The notes below the pieces were generated by a model. The model saw only the letters and a program-made list of their open reading frames with translations, made no database searches and was not told where the DNA came from. DNA of 64,000 nucleotides, taken from JBJHDF01 sp050486405. GTDB lineage: Bacteria; Pseudomonadota; Gammaproteobacteria; Pseudomonadales; Cellvibrionaceae. Location: assembly GCA_050486405.1 (NCBI GenBank), contig JBJHDF010000017.1, forward strand, positions 26,671 to 90,670. Reading direction: 5' to 3'. This document shows positions 32,707-41,645 of this stretch, one piece after another. Every line of letters starts with the position of its first letter. Position 1 is the stretch's first letter. A program made the position numbers and the translations under genes.

Positions 32707-33285
32707 TTACCGCTGTAAAAAATTCCGCAACAGGTCGTGCCCGTGCTCGGTGAGTATGGATTCCGGGTGAAACTGCACGCCCTCCACGCTCAGGGTTTTG
32801 TGCCGCAACCCCATGATCTCCGCCGGGCTGCCGTCCTCATTCTGGGTCCAGGCGGTGACCTCCAGGCAGTCCGGCAGGCTGTCCCATTCAACCACCAGGG
32901 AGTGGTAGCGGGTGGCCACAAAGGGGCTGGGCAGACCGGCAAAAACGCTGTCACCGCGATGGTACACCGGGGAGGTCTTGCCGTGCATCACCTGCCGCGC
33001 CCGCACCACCTTGCCGCCAAAGGCCTGGCCGATGCTCTGGTGGCCAAGGCAGATGCCCAACAAGGGGATTTTGCCGGCAAAGGCCTTGATCACCGGCACG
33101 GAAATACCCGCCTCATCCGGAGTACAGGGGCCGGGGGAGATAACGATGCGCTCCGGCGCCAGGGCCGCCACCTCGTCGACACTGAGTTCGTCGTTGCGCA
33201 CCACTTTTACCTGCTGGCCCAATTCACCCAGGTACTGCACCACGTTGTAGGTGAAGGAGTCGTAGTTGTCGATCATCAACAGCAT
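32707..33285 (-). CDS. trpG: Anthranilate synthase glutamine amidotransferase subunit
   Basis: A 192-residue class I amidotransferase supplying ammonia to TrpE. It starts MLLMIDNYDSFTYNVVQYLG; the nucleophile Cys is in LLGICLGHQSIGQAFGG, the His/Glu pair in VQFHPES. The MHGKTSP motif marks the TrpG/PabA group. An ATG two codons earlier (33291) is possible. trpE is not adjacent: the upstream neighbour is the divergent rfbB, so trpE must lie elsewhere. The protein may also serve PabB. Confidence 0.95.
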   Translation of the reverse strand: MLLMIDNYDSFTYNVVQYLGELGQQVKVVRNDELSVDEVAALAPERIVISPGPCTPDEAGISVPVIKAFAGKIPLLGICLGHQSIGQAFGGKVVRARQVMHGKTSPVYHRGDSVFAGLPSPFVATRYHSLVVEWDSLPDCLEVTAWTQNEDGSPAEIMGLRHKTLSVEGVQFHPESILTEHGHDLLRNFLQR

Positions 33286-33416
33286 GGGCATGTTCCGGGA
33301 AAACCGATGGCAGAGGGCCGGAATTCTATCACAGGCACCGCCCGGGCGGGACCGCAACAATGGCCAATTACCCCGCGAGAAAGTAAGATAGGCGGCCTTA
33401 TGCAAGAGACAACCCA

Positions 33417-34514
33417 ATGAAAATCCTGGTCACCGGCGGCGCCGGTTTTATCGGCTCAGCAGTCATCCATCACATTATCGGAAACACCGGCGACAGTGTT
33501 GTCAATCTGGACAAGCTGACCTACGCCGGCAACCTGGATTCCCTGACCGGGGTCAGCGACCACCCCCGCTACCGTTTTGCGCAACTCGATATCTGCGATC
33601 GCCCCGGGCTGGATCAGTTGCTGGCGCAAGAGCAGCCGGACGCCATCATGCACCTGGCGGCAGAAAGCCATGTGGACCGCTCCATCGACAGCCCGGCGGC
33701 CTTTATCGAAACCAACCTGCTGGGCACCTACACCCTGCTGGAAGCCGCCCGCCACTACTGGCAGGCGCTGCCCGACCCCCGGCGGCAGGCCTTCCGCTTT
33801 CACCATATCTCCACCGACGAAGTGTTTGGCGACCTGGAGGCGGAAGACCCGCCGTTCAACGAATCCACGCCCTACGCGCCCAGTTCTCCCTACTCCGCCA
33901 GCAAGGCCGGTTCGGATCATCTGGTGCGGGCCTGGCAGCGCACCTATGGCCTGCCCACACTGATTACCAACTGCTCCAACAACTACGGGCCGCGTCACTT
34001 TCCCGAAAAGTTCATCCCGCACATGATCGTCAACGCCCTGCAGGGACAGCCGCTGCCGGTGTACGGCGACGGCGCTCAGGTACGCGACTGGCTCTATGTG
34101 GAAGATCACGCCCGGGCCCTGTACCGGGTCATCACCGCCGGGCAGCCCGGTGAAACCTACGCCATCGGCGGCAATTGTGAACGGCGCAACCTGGAAGTTG
34201 TTGAAACCCTGTGCGCACTGCTGGAAGATATGGCCGGCGAGCGCAAGCCGGCGGGCGTAAACGACTACCGGGATCTGATCCAGTTCGTGGCAGACAGGCC
34301 CGGCCACGACCGGCGCTACGCCATCGACAGCGGTAAAATGGCGCGGGAGTTGGACTGGCAGCCAATAGAAAATTTCCAATCCGGCCTGCGCAAGACCCTG
34401 GCCTGGTATCTGGACAACGAGCACTGGTGGCAGCGCGTACTGAGCGGCGCCTACCGTTTGCAACGCCTGGGGCTGACAGACGCCCCCGGGTCGACGAAAG
34501 GCAGCGAACCATGA
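33417..34514 (+). CDS. rfbB: dTDP-glucose 4,6-dehydratase
   Basis: A 365-residue extended SDR, first gene of the dTDP-L-rhamnose operon. It has GGAGFIGSAVI, HLAAESHVDRSID, HISTDEVFGDLE and the catalytic YSASKAGSDHLV, plus NNYGPRHFPEKFIP. It makes dTDP-4-keto-6-deoxyglucose. Its stop overlaps the rfbA start by 4 bases (ATGA). The promoter must lie in the 131-base gap shared with the divergent trpG. Confidence 0.97.
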   Translation: MKILVTGGAGFIGSAVIHHIIGNTGDSVVNLDKLTYAGNLDSLTGVSDHPRYRFAQLDICDRPGLDQLLAQEQPDAIMHLAAESHVDRSIDSPAAFIETNLLGTYTLLEAARHYWQALPDPRRQAFRFHHISTDEVFGDLEAEDPPFNESTPYAPSSPYSASKAGSDHLVRAWQRTYGLPTLITNCSNNYGPRHFPEKFIPHMIVNALQGQPLPVYGDGAQVRDWLYVEDHARALYRVITAGQPGETYAIGGNCERRNLEVVETLCALLEDMAGERKPAGVNDYRDLIQFVADRPGHDRRYAIDSGKMARELDWQPIENFQSGLRKTLAWYLDNEHWWQRVLSGAYRLQRLGLTDAPGSTKGSEP

Positions 34515-35398
34515 AAGGCATCATCCTGGCCGGCGGCAGCGGCACCCGTCTGTACCCCATCACCCAGGGTGTATCCAAGCAACTGGTGCCGGTGTACGAC
34601 AAGCCCATGATCTATTACCCCCTGTCCATCCTGATGCTGGCGGGGATTCGCGAGATTCTGATCATCACCACGGCCGAAGACCAGGACGGTTTCCGCCGGT
34701 TGCTGGGCGATGGCAGCCACCTGGGCCTGGCGCTGGACTATGTGGTGCAGCCGTCACCGGACGGTCTGGCCCAGGCCTTTATTCTCGGCGAGGACTTTGT
34801 CGGCAGCGACTCTGTGTGCCTGATTCTCGGCGACAACATCTACTATGGCCACCACTTGAGCGAAATCCTGGCCAGCGCCGTGGCCAATGCCGCTCAGGAT
34901 CGCGCCACCATCTTCGGCTACCACGTCAATGATCCCGAGCGCTACGGCGTGGTGGAATTCGACCAGCGGGGGCAAGCGGTCAGCCTGGAAGAAAAACCGG
35001 CCACCCCCAAATCCAACTACGCCGTCACCGGCCTCTACTTCTACCCCAACGATGTGGTAGCCAAGGCCAAGGCCGTGACGCCGTCGCAGCGTGGCGAACT
35101 GGAAATCACCAGTGTCAACCAGATGTACCTGGCGGAGAACCGGCTGCAGGTGGAAACCCTGGGCCGGGGCTACGCCTGGCTGGACACTGGCACCCACGAA
35201 AGCCTGTTGGAAGCGGCCACCTTTATCGAGATTATCGAGAAGCGTCAGGGGTTGAAAGTGGCCTGCCTGGAGGAAATCGCCTATGAACTGGGCTATATAG
35301 ACCGGGCACAATTGTTGCGTCTGGCGGAACCCCTGGGAAAGAACCAGTACGGTAAGTACCTGCTGTCGCGGCTGCGGGAAGAGGAACAACTCCCGTGA
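34511..35398 (+). CDS. rfbA: Glucose-1-phosphate thymidylyltransferase
   Basis: A 295-residue nucleotidyltransferase. The start MKGIILAGGSGTRLYPITQG is diagnostic, with YDKPMIYYPLSILMLAGI and ILGDNIYYGH following. It makes dTDP-glucose. Frame upstream of the ATG at 34511 lies in rfbB and is not used. Start and stop each overlap neighbours by 4 bases. Confidence 0.97.
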   Translation: MKGIILAGGSGTRLYPITQGVSKQLVPVYDKPMIYYPLSILMLAGIREILIITTAEDQDGFRRLLGDGSHLGLALDYVVQPSPDGLAQAFILGEDFVGSDSVCLILGDNIYYGHHLSEILASAVANAAQDRATIFGYHVNDPERYGVVEFDQRGQAVSLEEKPATPKSNYAVTGLYFYPNDVVAKAKAVTPSQRGELEITSVNQMYLAENRLQVETLGRGYAWLDTGTHESLLEAATFIEIIEKRQGLKVACLEEIAYELGYIDRAQLLRLAEPLGKNQYGKYLLSRLREEEQLP

Positions 35399-35967
35399 AG
35401 ATCACGCCCCTGGCCATCCCCGAACTGCTGCTTATCGAGCCCCGGGCCCACGGTGACGACCGCGGCTACTTTATGGAATCCTTCCGTCGCGATCTTCTCA
35501 GTGAAGCCCTGGGCCGCACCGTCGATTTTATTCAGGACAACGAGTCGCTCTCAAGCCGGGGCGTCCTGCGCGGACTGCACTATCAATTGCCGCCCTTTGC
35601 CCAGAGCAAACTGGTGCGGGTGGTACGCGGCGCTATTCTCGATGTGGCGGTGGACATCCGCCGGGGCAGCCCGCACTTTGGCCAGCATCTGGCACTGGAA
35701 CTGAGCGACAGCAACAAACAGCAACTGTTCGTACCCCGGGGTTTCGCCCACGGTTTCGTGGTGCTCAGCGACGAAGCCATAGTGCAATACAAGGTGGACA
35801 ACGGCTACGCACCAGAACAGGATCGCGGCATTCGCTTCGACGACCCGGCGCTCGGCATCGACTGGCGGCTGTCGGCGAGCGAGTTACTGCTCTCGGCCAA
35901 AGACCGCGAACACCCACTGCTGGCCGAGGCCACGGATCTGTTTCAATACGGAGATACCCGACTATGA
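35395..35967 (+). CDS. rfbC: dTDP-4-dehydrorhamnose 3,5-epimerase
   Basis: A 190-residue cupin enzyme with SSRGVLRGLHYQLPPFAQSK (residues 46-65) including the catalytic His, VDIRRGSPHFGQ and VPRGFAHGFVVLS. It turns dTDP-4-keto-6-deoxyglucose into dTDP-4-keto-L-rhamnose. The start is a GTG overlapping the rfbA stop. Compare the divergent paralogue at 25641-26207. Confidence 0.96.
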   Translation: MKITPLAIPELLLIEPRAHGDDRGYFMESFRRDLLSEALGRTVDFIQDNESLSSRGVLRGLHYQLPPFAQSKLVRVVRGAILDVAVDIRRGSPHFGQHLALELSDSNKQQLFVPRGFAHGFVVLSDEAIVQYKVDNGYAPEQDRGIRFDDPALGIDWRLSASELLLSAKDREHPLLAEATDLFQYGDTRL

Positions 35968-36836
35968 CGAGGATACTGGTCACCGGCGCCAACGGCCAAC
36001 TGGGGCGAGAACTGCGCGCACAAATGGGCGCGCACACGGCACTGGACGCGCATTTCGCCGACCGCGCCACGCTCAACCTGGCCAAGCCGGAAACCGTGGC
36101 GCCCTACCTGCAGCAGCACCGCTACGACCTGGTAATCAACACCGCCGCCTACACCGCCGTGGATCGGGCCGAAGCCGAGGAGGAACTGGCGGATCGCATC
36201 AACCACCTCGCCGTGGCGGAAATGGCCAAGACACTGGCGCAACAAGGCGGGCAGTTGCTCCAGATATCCACCGACTATGTGTTTTCCGGCAATCACTGCC
36301 GCCCCTACCGGGAAACCGATCCCGCCGCACCCACAGGCGTCTATGGCATCAGCAAACTGCGTGCCGAACAGGCCATTATCGACTCCGGCGTGCGCGGCGC
36401 CATAGTGCGTACCGGCTGGCTGTACAGCGCCGGCGGCCACAACTTCGTCAACACCATGCTGCGCCTGGGTCGCGAACACGAAGCGGTGCGAGTGGTAGCA
36501 GACCAGACCGGCACACCCACCCACGCCCGGGATTTGGCGGCGGCTTTGCTGAAAATTGTCGAGCACCCGGCACTGGACGATTGCCAGGGCGAGTTGTTCC
36601 ACTACAGCAACGAAGGCACCACCAGTTGGTACGATTTCGCCGTGGCCATTTTTGAACTCGCCAATATTCGCTGCCGCGTCAACCCCATCGCCAGCGAAGA
36701 CTATCCGACACCGGCGCCGCGCCCCCACTTCAGCGTGCTGGACAAAAGCAAGATTCGCCAGTCTTTTGGTCTTGAGATTCAACACTGGCGCCGCGCGCTG
36801 GCAGATTTTTTCACCTCGCGGCGGAATACTGTATGA
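35964..36836 (+). CDS. rfbD: dTDP-4-dehydrorhamnose reductase
   Basis: A 290-residue SDR with ILVTGANGQLGRELRAQ, NTAAYTAVDRAE, STDYVFSG and the catalytic YGISKLRAEQ. It completes dTDP-L-rhamnose using NAD(P)H. Start overlaps rfbC by 4 bases. The order rfbBACD is typical of Gammaproteobacteria. Confidence 0.96.
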   Translation: MTRILVTGANGQLGRELRAQMGAHTALDAHFADRATLNLAKPETVAPYLQQHRYDLVINTAAYTAVDRAEAEEELADRINHLAVAEMAKTLAQQGGQLLQISTDYVFSGNHCRPYRETDPAAPTGVYGISKLRAEQAIIDSGVRGAIVRTGWLYSAGGHNFVNTMLRLGREHEAVRVVADQTGTPTHARDLAAALLKIVEHPALDDCQGELFHYSNEGTTSWYDFAVAIFELANIRCRVNPIASEDYPTPAPRPHFSVLDKSKIRQSFGLEIQHWRRALADFFTSRRNTV

Positions 36837-36846
36837 AGGTCAGCGC

Positions 36847-37587
36847 ATGAAAGTCAGCGTCTGCATGGCCACCTACAATGGCGCCACCTATCTGCGCCCC
36901 CAGGTGGATTCCATTCTGGCGCAACTGCGCCGCGGCGATGAACTGGTGGTGGTGGACGACGCCTCCGAAGACGCCACAGTAACCCTGTTGGCCAACTACG
37001 CCGATCCGCGCATTCGCATCTACTGCAACGAAAAGAATCTCGGCCACGTGGCCGCCTTCGAGCGCGCCATGACGCTGGCGGAAAACGAACTGATCTTGCT
37101 GTCCGACCAGGACGATGTCTGGCTGGAACGACGGCTGGAACGCATCGTCAAGGCACTGGAGGACCCCCGGGTATGCCTGGTGGCCGGTAACCTGTTGCCG
37201 CTGGACGATAACGGCAAGCTCATTAAACGGCCGACAGCGCCCAAGCTGTTGCGCAGTGAAGACAGCCGCCGACACTTGGCGAATATTGCCGGCATATTTC
37301 TCGGACGCCGCCCCTACTACGGCTGCGCCATGGCCTTTCGCCACTCTCTGCTGGAGCGGATAGTACCCATCCCACCCGACATGGAATCCCACGACCTGTG
37401 GATCGCCATGGTGGCCAACCGCCACCGCTGTGTGCGACACCTGGACGCACCGCTCACCGCACGGCGCATCCACGGCGCCAACGTGTCCTCGCCGGTGCGG
37501 CGGGATATTCTTACTCTTATCCGCTCGCGCTGGGGAATGCTGTTAAGCTTGTTCACCTTGCTGCGACCGGGCAATCACTCCAACTGA
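36847..37587 (+). CDS. GT2 glycosyltransferase, probable rhamnosyltransferase
   Basis: A 246-residue GT-A fold protein. MKVSVCMATYNGATYLRPQV and LVVVDDASED open the nucleotide-binding domain; LLSDQDDVWLERRLE holds the acidic metal site. These motifs resemble RgpF/WbbL-like rhamnosyltransferases. It follows rfbD by 10 bases, which supports dTDP-rhamnose as donor. No membrane segment apart from a weakly hydrophobic C-terminus. Frame upstream of the ATG at 36847 lies in rfbD and is not used. Confidence 0.85.
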   Translation: MKVSVCMATYNGATYLRPQVDSILAQLRRGDELVVVDDASEDATVTLLANYADPRIRIYCNEKNLGHVAAFERAMTLAENELILLSDQDDVWLERRLERIVKALEDPRVCLVAGNLLPLDDNGKLIKRPTAPKLLRSEDSRRHLANIAGIFLGRRPYYGCAMAFRHSLLERIVPIPPDMESHDLWIAMVANRHRCVRHLDAPLTARRIHGANVSSPVRRDILTLIRSRWGMLLSLFTLLRPGNHSN

Positions 37588-37597
37588 AAGGTATACG

Positions 37598-39073
37598 ATG
37601 ATTCTGGATTTGGCCCGGGACACAGTTCCGGCGGAATTGAACTGCGATATCTGCGTGGTCGGCGCCGGCCCGGCGGGCATCAGCCTGTCGCTGGAGCTGG
37701 CCCGCCTGCGCCCGGACTGGCAGGTGGTGCTGCTGGAAGCCGGCGGCACCCAGGCTGCGGACGACAGAAACCTGGCCATCTACAACGCCCGGCAGGGCGC
37801 CAACCCCTACCGGGTGCTGCCCATCAGTCGCCGCCGCCAGTTGGGCGGCACCACGGCCCACTGGGGCGGCTGGAGCAAGCCCCTGGATGACGTGGATTAC
37901 GAGGACAACCCGGCGTGGGACCTACCCGCCTGGCCTTTCGGTCCCGAAGCCTTTGCCAACGGCGCCCTGGCGCGGGCGTCGCAATGGTGTGAAATCCCCA
38001 ACGCCGACCGCCGCGTGAAGCAGGTTCGCCAGAGCCACAGCGATCATCTGTTGCCCCTGCGCGCCGATGGCCCCCTGAGCGAGCAGTTGTTTGTCTTCAG
38101 CCGACCGACCCGCTTTGGCACTCGCTACAGCGACGAACTCGCAGCCCAGGAGAACCTGCACTGCCTGCTGCACGCCAACCTGTACGACCTGGAGTGGCAG
38201 GATCAACGCCTGCGGGTAGCCCGCGCCCGGGCACTGGACGGCCCATCTGTGCGCGTCACCGCGCAACAATTTGTGCTGGCCACCGGCGGACTGGAAAGCA
38301 CCCGCATACTGCTCAATATGCGCGACAGCGCCCCGGGTACCGATGAAGGCATTCACTCACCGCTGCTAGGCCGCTATTTTGCCGATCACTGCGGTATGAG
38401 CCTCGGCACGCTGCTGGCTCCCAGCGAACTGCACTATCATCAGTTCAACGACGAAAGTGGTATGGTGATGCCCGTCATCACCTTCGCCGATTCGCTGTTG
38501 CGCAAGGGGAAGGAACACAACCACTGCTTGACCATGGCGGCCGTCCGACCCGGCGACTCACTGTTGGCTCAATACCGGGGGCGCGGGGCACTGGGACTGC
38601 AGCCATCGAACTACTGGCACTATCGAACCCAACTGATGATCGAGCCCCGGCCACACTCGGAAAGTCGGATCACCCTGACCGACGAGCGCTGCGAGCTGGG
38701 ATGGCGACGCATGAAAGTCGACTGGCGCAAACACGACGACGATTTTTCCTCGGGGATACGCCTCTACGAAACACTGGGCGAGGAGCTGGCCCGCACCGGG
38801 CTCGGGCGCTATCGCCCCGTCACCGAGTCCCTGCAGGCATTCCAGGGCCGCGCCAATGGCGCCAGTCATCACATGGGCAGCGTGCGCATGGCCGCCGACT
38901 CCCATTACGGCGTCGTCGATCCGGATCTGAAAGTGTTCGACACAGAAAATCTCTATGTGGCCAGCACCAGTGTGTTCCCGCGCTACGGCTACAGTAACCC
39001 CACCCTGATGCTGGTGGCGCTAGCCATGCGCCTGGCCAGGCACCTGACCGGAAAGGAGGTCAAGCCAACATGA
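37598..39073 (+). CDS. GMC-family FAD-dependent oxidoreductase
   Basis: A 491-residue flavoprotein. The FAD site CVVGAGPAGISLSLEL is at residues 21-36, with VVLLEAGG following and GGTTAHWGGW near residue 87. The C-terminal GMC domain has GASHHMGSVRMA and YGYSNPTLMLVALAMRLA, holding the usual His and Asn pair. It oxidises an alcohol group, perhaps of a sugar or polyol. Start overlaps nothing; the next gene overlaps by 4 bases, so the pair is a likely functional unit, encoded at the end of the rhamnose operon. No signal peptide. Confidence 0.85.
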   Translation: MILDLARDTVPAELNCDICVVGAGPAGISLSLELARLRPDWQVVLLEAGGTQAADDRNLAIYNARQGANPYRVLPISRRRQLGGTTAHWGGWSKPLDDVDYEDNPAWDLPAWPFGPEAFANGALARASQWCEIPNADRRVKQVRQSHSDHLLPLRADGPLSEQLFVFSRPTRFGTRYSDELAAQENLHCLLHANLYDLEWQDQRLRVARARALDGPSVRVTAQQFVLATGGLESTRILLNMRDSAPGTDEGIHSPLLGRYFADHCGMSLGTLLAPSELHYHQFNDESGMVMPVITFADSLLRKGKEHNHCLTMAAVRPGDSLLAQYRGRGALGLQPSNYWHYRTQLMIEPRPHSESRITLTDERCELGWRRMKVDWRKHDDDFSSGIRLYETLGEELARTGLGRYRPVTESLQAFQGRANGASHHMGSVRMAADSHYGVVDPDLKVFDTENLYVASTSVFPRYGYSNPTLMLVALAMRLARHLTGKEVKPT

Positions 39074-40167
39074 TCAGTCGACGTCGATTACTCGTTGGCG
39101 GTGCCGTCGGCGGTTCTCTGGTGATGACGGCGGGCGCTGCCTTCTGGTGGCGCGGTCACCCTGTGGAGGGAGCGGACCATCTGCTGGAGCAGTTGCAACT
39201 GAATACCGGTCTGGGGGAGGAATTCGACAACCTGCTCAGAACCCTACACCTACTGACCGATGTCGGCGAGCACTGGCTGGCCGGGCAAAACCCGCCGCCG
39301 AGCCTGGCAGAACTGAGTCAACTGCTGTCCGGCACTCTGAACATGACATTACCGATAGAACAGGCGTTGGAGCAGCGCATCCTGGACGACTTTGCCCACG
39401 AACGCTGGTGCGATCTGGCGGGCTGGCGCCTGAGCGAAACCGAATGTCGACTGGCCGGTCTGCGACAACTCGGCCTTGCCGCCTACGCAGAAAACCAGCC
39501 CCTACTGGCAGAATATCATCGCCTGACAACGGCTCAGGGCTATCGCGACGGACGACTGGTGCCGGTCAAGTACTGGGGGCCACAGCACACCGAACAGGGC
39601 ACCCGCTTCAACGAACAGCGCGGAGGCCACAGCGCTTTCTGGATCGGCGTAGACAACCCACCGAATCATCTGGTCATGACGCTGGACAATACGGAAATGC
39701 GCACCGTGATCGCCCCGGGGAGCATCACCGCCGCGCTGGCACTCGACTTTCAGGAACGCATCCTCAATAACCCGGGCCACTATGAGGTGGCGCTGGTGGA
39801 TCCGCTGAACAATATCCGTCAACTGGTGGGCAGCTTCGAGGTCCGCGCGTCCCGACAGGATAGCGAAGAACCCCCGAAATTCTGCGAGATCACCCGCTGG
39901 GGCCCCAACAGAACCCGCGCCGGCTTCGCCGAAAACCCGCAGCCCGACGGCTCGATGGGCGTGTGGGTACACACACGATGCCTGCCGGAAGGGGTCCGGG
40001 TGTACCTGGATGACGACCGCTTGCCGCTGGTGCGCACCGATTTCGGATTCACCACGGCCATTGCCCAGTCGCTGCTGGACTTTCCCGGCGAAAAGGAACT
40101 CTACCTGCGCATGGAAGATCCGGAGCAGCGCTGGCCGGTGGGCACCATCGTTATTGAAAGTCCCTGA
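39070..40167 (+). CDS. Tat-signal protein, putative partner of the GMC oxidoreductase
   Basis: A 365-residue protein starting MISRRRLLVGGAVGGSLVMT, a twin-arginine signal (SRRRLL) with a hydrophobic core. The next 130 residues are helical (DNLLRTLHLLTDVGEHWL..., then WRLSETECRLAGL) and faintly resemble the small Tat-signal subunits that accompany flavin sugar and polyol dehydrogenases; the C-terminal 200 residues match nothing I know. Its start lies in the stop of the GMC gene, so I infer that the two work together and that the GMC protein may be exported as a passenger. The end overlaps the convergent cysC by 17 bases. Confidence 0.5.
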   Translation: MISRRRLLVGGAVGGSLVMTAGAAFWWRGHPVEGADHLLEQLQLNTGLGEEFDNLLRTLHLLTDVGEHWLAGQNPPPSLAELSQLLSGTLNMTLPIEQALEQRILDDFAHERWCDLAGWRLSETECRLAGLRQLGLAAYAENQPLLAEYHRLTTAQGYRDGRLVPVKYWGPQHTEQGTRFNEQRGGHSAFWIGVDNPPNHLVMTLDNTEMRTVIAPGSITAALALDFQERILNNPGHYEVALVDPLNNIRQLVGSFEVRASRQDSEEPPKFCEITRWGPNRTRAGFAENPQPDGSMGVWVHTRCLPEGVRVYLDDDRLPLVRTDFGFTTAIAQSLLDFPGEKELYLRMEDPEQRWPVGTIVIESP

Positions 40168-40780
40168 TCAGTTTACGCTCGCGCAGCACCTTGAGCACGG
40201 CCTGAACACTCTGCTCAAGATCCAGTTCACCGCTGTTTACCGTCACCTCGGGCTGCTCGGGTGGCTCGTAGGGCGAACTGATACCGGTGAAGTTGTCAAT
40301 TTCGCCCGCCCGCGCCTTGCGGTACAGCCCCTTGGGATCACGCTGCTCGCACACGTCCAGGGGCGTACTCATATACACCTCGATAAACTCCCCCGGCTCC
40401 AGCATCTGCCGCACCATCTGGCGATCCCGGCGGAAAGGCGAGATAAAGGAGGCCAGCACAATCAGCCCGGCATCCACCATCAGACGGCCCACCTCGCCGA
40501 TACGGCGGATATTTTCCACCCGGTCCCGCTCGGTAAAGCCCAGGTCACCGCACAGGCCGTGGCGCACATTGTCGCCGTCCAGTGAATAGGTGTGGTGCCC
40601 CTGGGCAAACAGACGCTTCTCCACCGCATCAGCCAGGGTGGACTTGCCCGCCCCGGATAATCCGGTAAACCAGATCAGCGCAGGTTTCTGTACATTGCGC
40701 TCGGCGCGGGTGTTCTTGTTTAACGCCATGGCGTGCCAGACAACATTATCCCTGTTCGCTTTATCATCTGTTTTGTTCAC
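40151..40780 (-). CDS. cysC: Adenylylsulfate (APS) kinase
   Basis: A 209-residue kinase forming PAPS from APS and ATP. The P-loop GLSGAGKSTLA is near residues 44-54, then SLDGDNVRHGLCGDLGFTERDR (in parts), and LASFISPFRRDR with the family's phosphorylated-serine motif. It is free-standing, not fused to CysN. The GTG at 40780 overlaps the cysQ stop (GTGA). Here it probably supplies the sulfate donor for the many sulfotransferases of the locus. A broken second copy lies at 51502-51680. Confidence 0.95.
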   Translation of the reverse strand: MNKTDDKANRDNVVWHAMALNKNTRAERNVQKPALIWFTGLSGAGKSTLADAVEKRLFAQGHHTYSLDGDNVRHGLCGDLGFTERDRVENIRRIGEVGRLMVDAGLIVLASFISPFRRDRQMVRQMLEPGEFIEVYMSTPLDVCEQRDPKGLYRKARAGEIDNFTGISSPYEPPEQPEVTVNSGELDLEQSVQAVLKVLRERKLIRDFQ

Positions 40781-41556
40781 ATTGGCTCCTGCGCTTGCAC
40801 CACAAAATAGGGGTTCAACAAACTGTCGCCGGTATTGTAGCGCAGCGGCTCGCCGCTGTCGGCCTGCACCACCTGCCCACCGGCCGCCAGCACCACCGCG
40901 TGGGCTGCGGCGGTGTCCCACTCGCTGGTGGGGCCCAGGCGCGGGTACAGATCCGCTGCACCCTCCGCCACCAGACACAACTTGAGCGAACTGCCCATGG
41001 ACACCACCTCGACATTGGGCAGGTCCGCCATATAAGCCCTGAAGGCGTCGCTCTGATGCGACCGGCTACCCACCACCCGCCAGGGGGCATTGCCCTGGGG
41101 CGGCGGGGCAACACTGATCACCTGTGGCGGCTCAGCCCCCACCTGCTTGATCGCCTCGCCACGGCTGACATCACCGTAATACAGAGTCTTCAGGGCCGGT
41201 GCATAGACCACGCCCCAAATCGGCTGATGGCGGTCAATCAGGGCAATATTCACCGTAAACTCGTCATTCTTCTTGATAAACTCCTTGGTGCCATCCAGCG
41301 GGTCAATCAACCAGTATCGCTGCCAGCTCAGGCGCTCAGTGGCACTGATGGCATCGGACTCCTCCGACAGCACCGGAATTTCCGGCGTCAGCTGCGCCAG
41401 CCCGTCCACAATACAGCGGTGGGAGGCCAGATCCGCCTCGGTCAGCGGGCTCGCGTCCGCCTTGTCATACACGGCAAAGTCCCGGGCGTATATGACCATA
41501 ATCTGCTCGCCGGCCTGCTTGGCCAGGGCGATCACATCGTTAAAAGGTATCGACAT
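40777..41556 (-). CDS. cysQ: 3'(2'),5'-bisphosphate nucleotidase
   Basis: A 259-residue inositol-monophosphatase-fold enzyme with LSEESDAI, the metal site WLIDPLDGTKEFIKKNDEF and the late WDTAAAHAVVLAAGG. It hydrolyses PAP, the inhibitory by-product of sulfotransferases, to AMP. The ATG has AGGAG 9 bases upstream. Paired with cysC, it forms a PAPS supply and clean-up module. The first few codons and the leader are repeated at 42437-42483. Confidence 0.95.
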   Translation of the reverse strand: MSIPFNDVIALAKQAGEQIMVIYARDFAVYDKADASPLTEADLASHRCIVDGLAQLTPEIPVLSEESDAISATERLSWQRYWLIDPLDGTKEFIKKNDEFTVNIALIDRHQPIWGVVYAPALKTLYYGDVSRGEAIKQVGAEPPQVISVAPPPQGNAPWRVVGSRSHQSDAFRAYMADLPNVEVVSMGSSLKLCLVAEGAADLYPRLGPTSEWDTAAAHAVVLAAGGQVVQADSGEPLRYNTGDSLLNPYFVVQAQEPM

Positions 41557-41587
41557 TCACATCATCTCCTGCTTACGCTACGCTGCT
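41542..41587. repeat. Direct repeat, copy 1 (cysQ start and leader)
   Basis: AAAAGGTATCGACATTC and, after a short variable gap, TCCTGCTTACGCTACGCTGCT recur in the same order at 42437-42483. The two copies bracket the sulfotransferase gene 41646-42350. Confidence 0.8.
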
Positions 41588-41645
41588 GCCCCTACACTCG
41601 TGAGCAGATACGATGGCCCATGGCAAGCAAACCGGTTTGGCGTGG

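Noticed and set aside
33286..33416. trp attenuator or leader peptide ahead of trpG
   Set aside because: No Trp-rich short ORF or terminator/antiterminator pair could be drawn in this gap.
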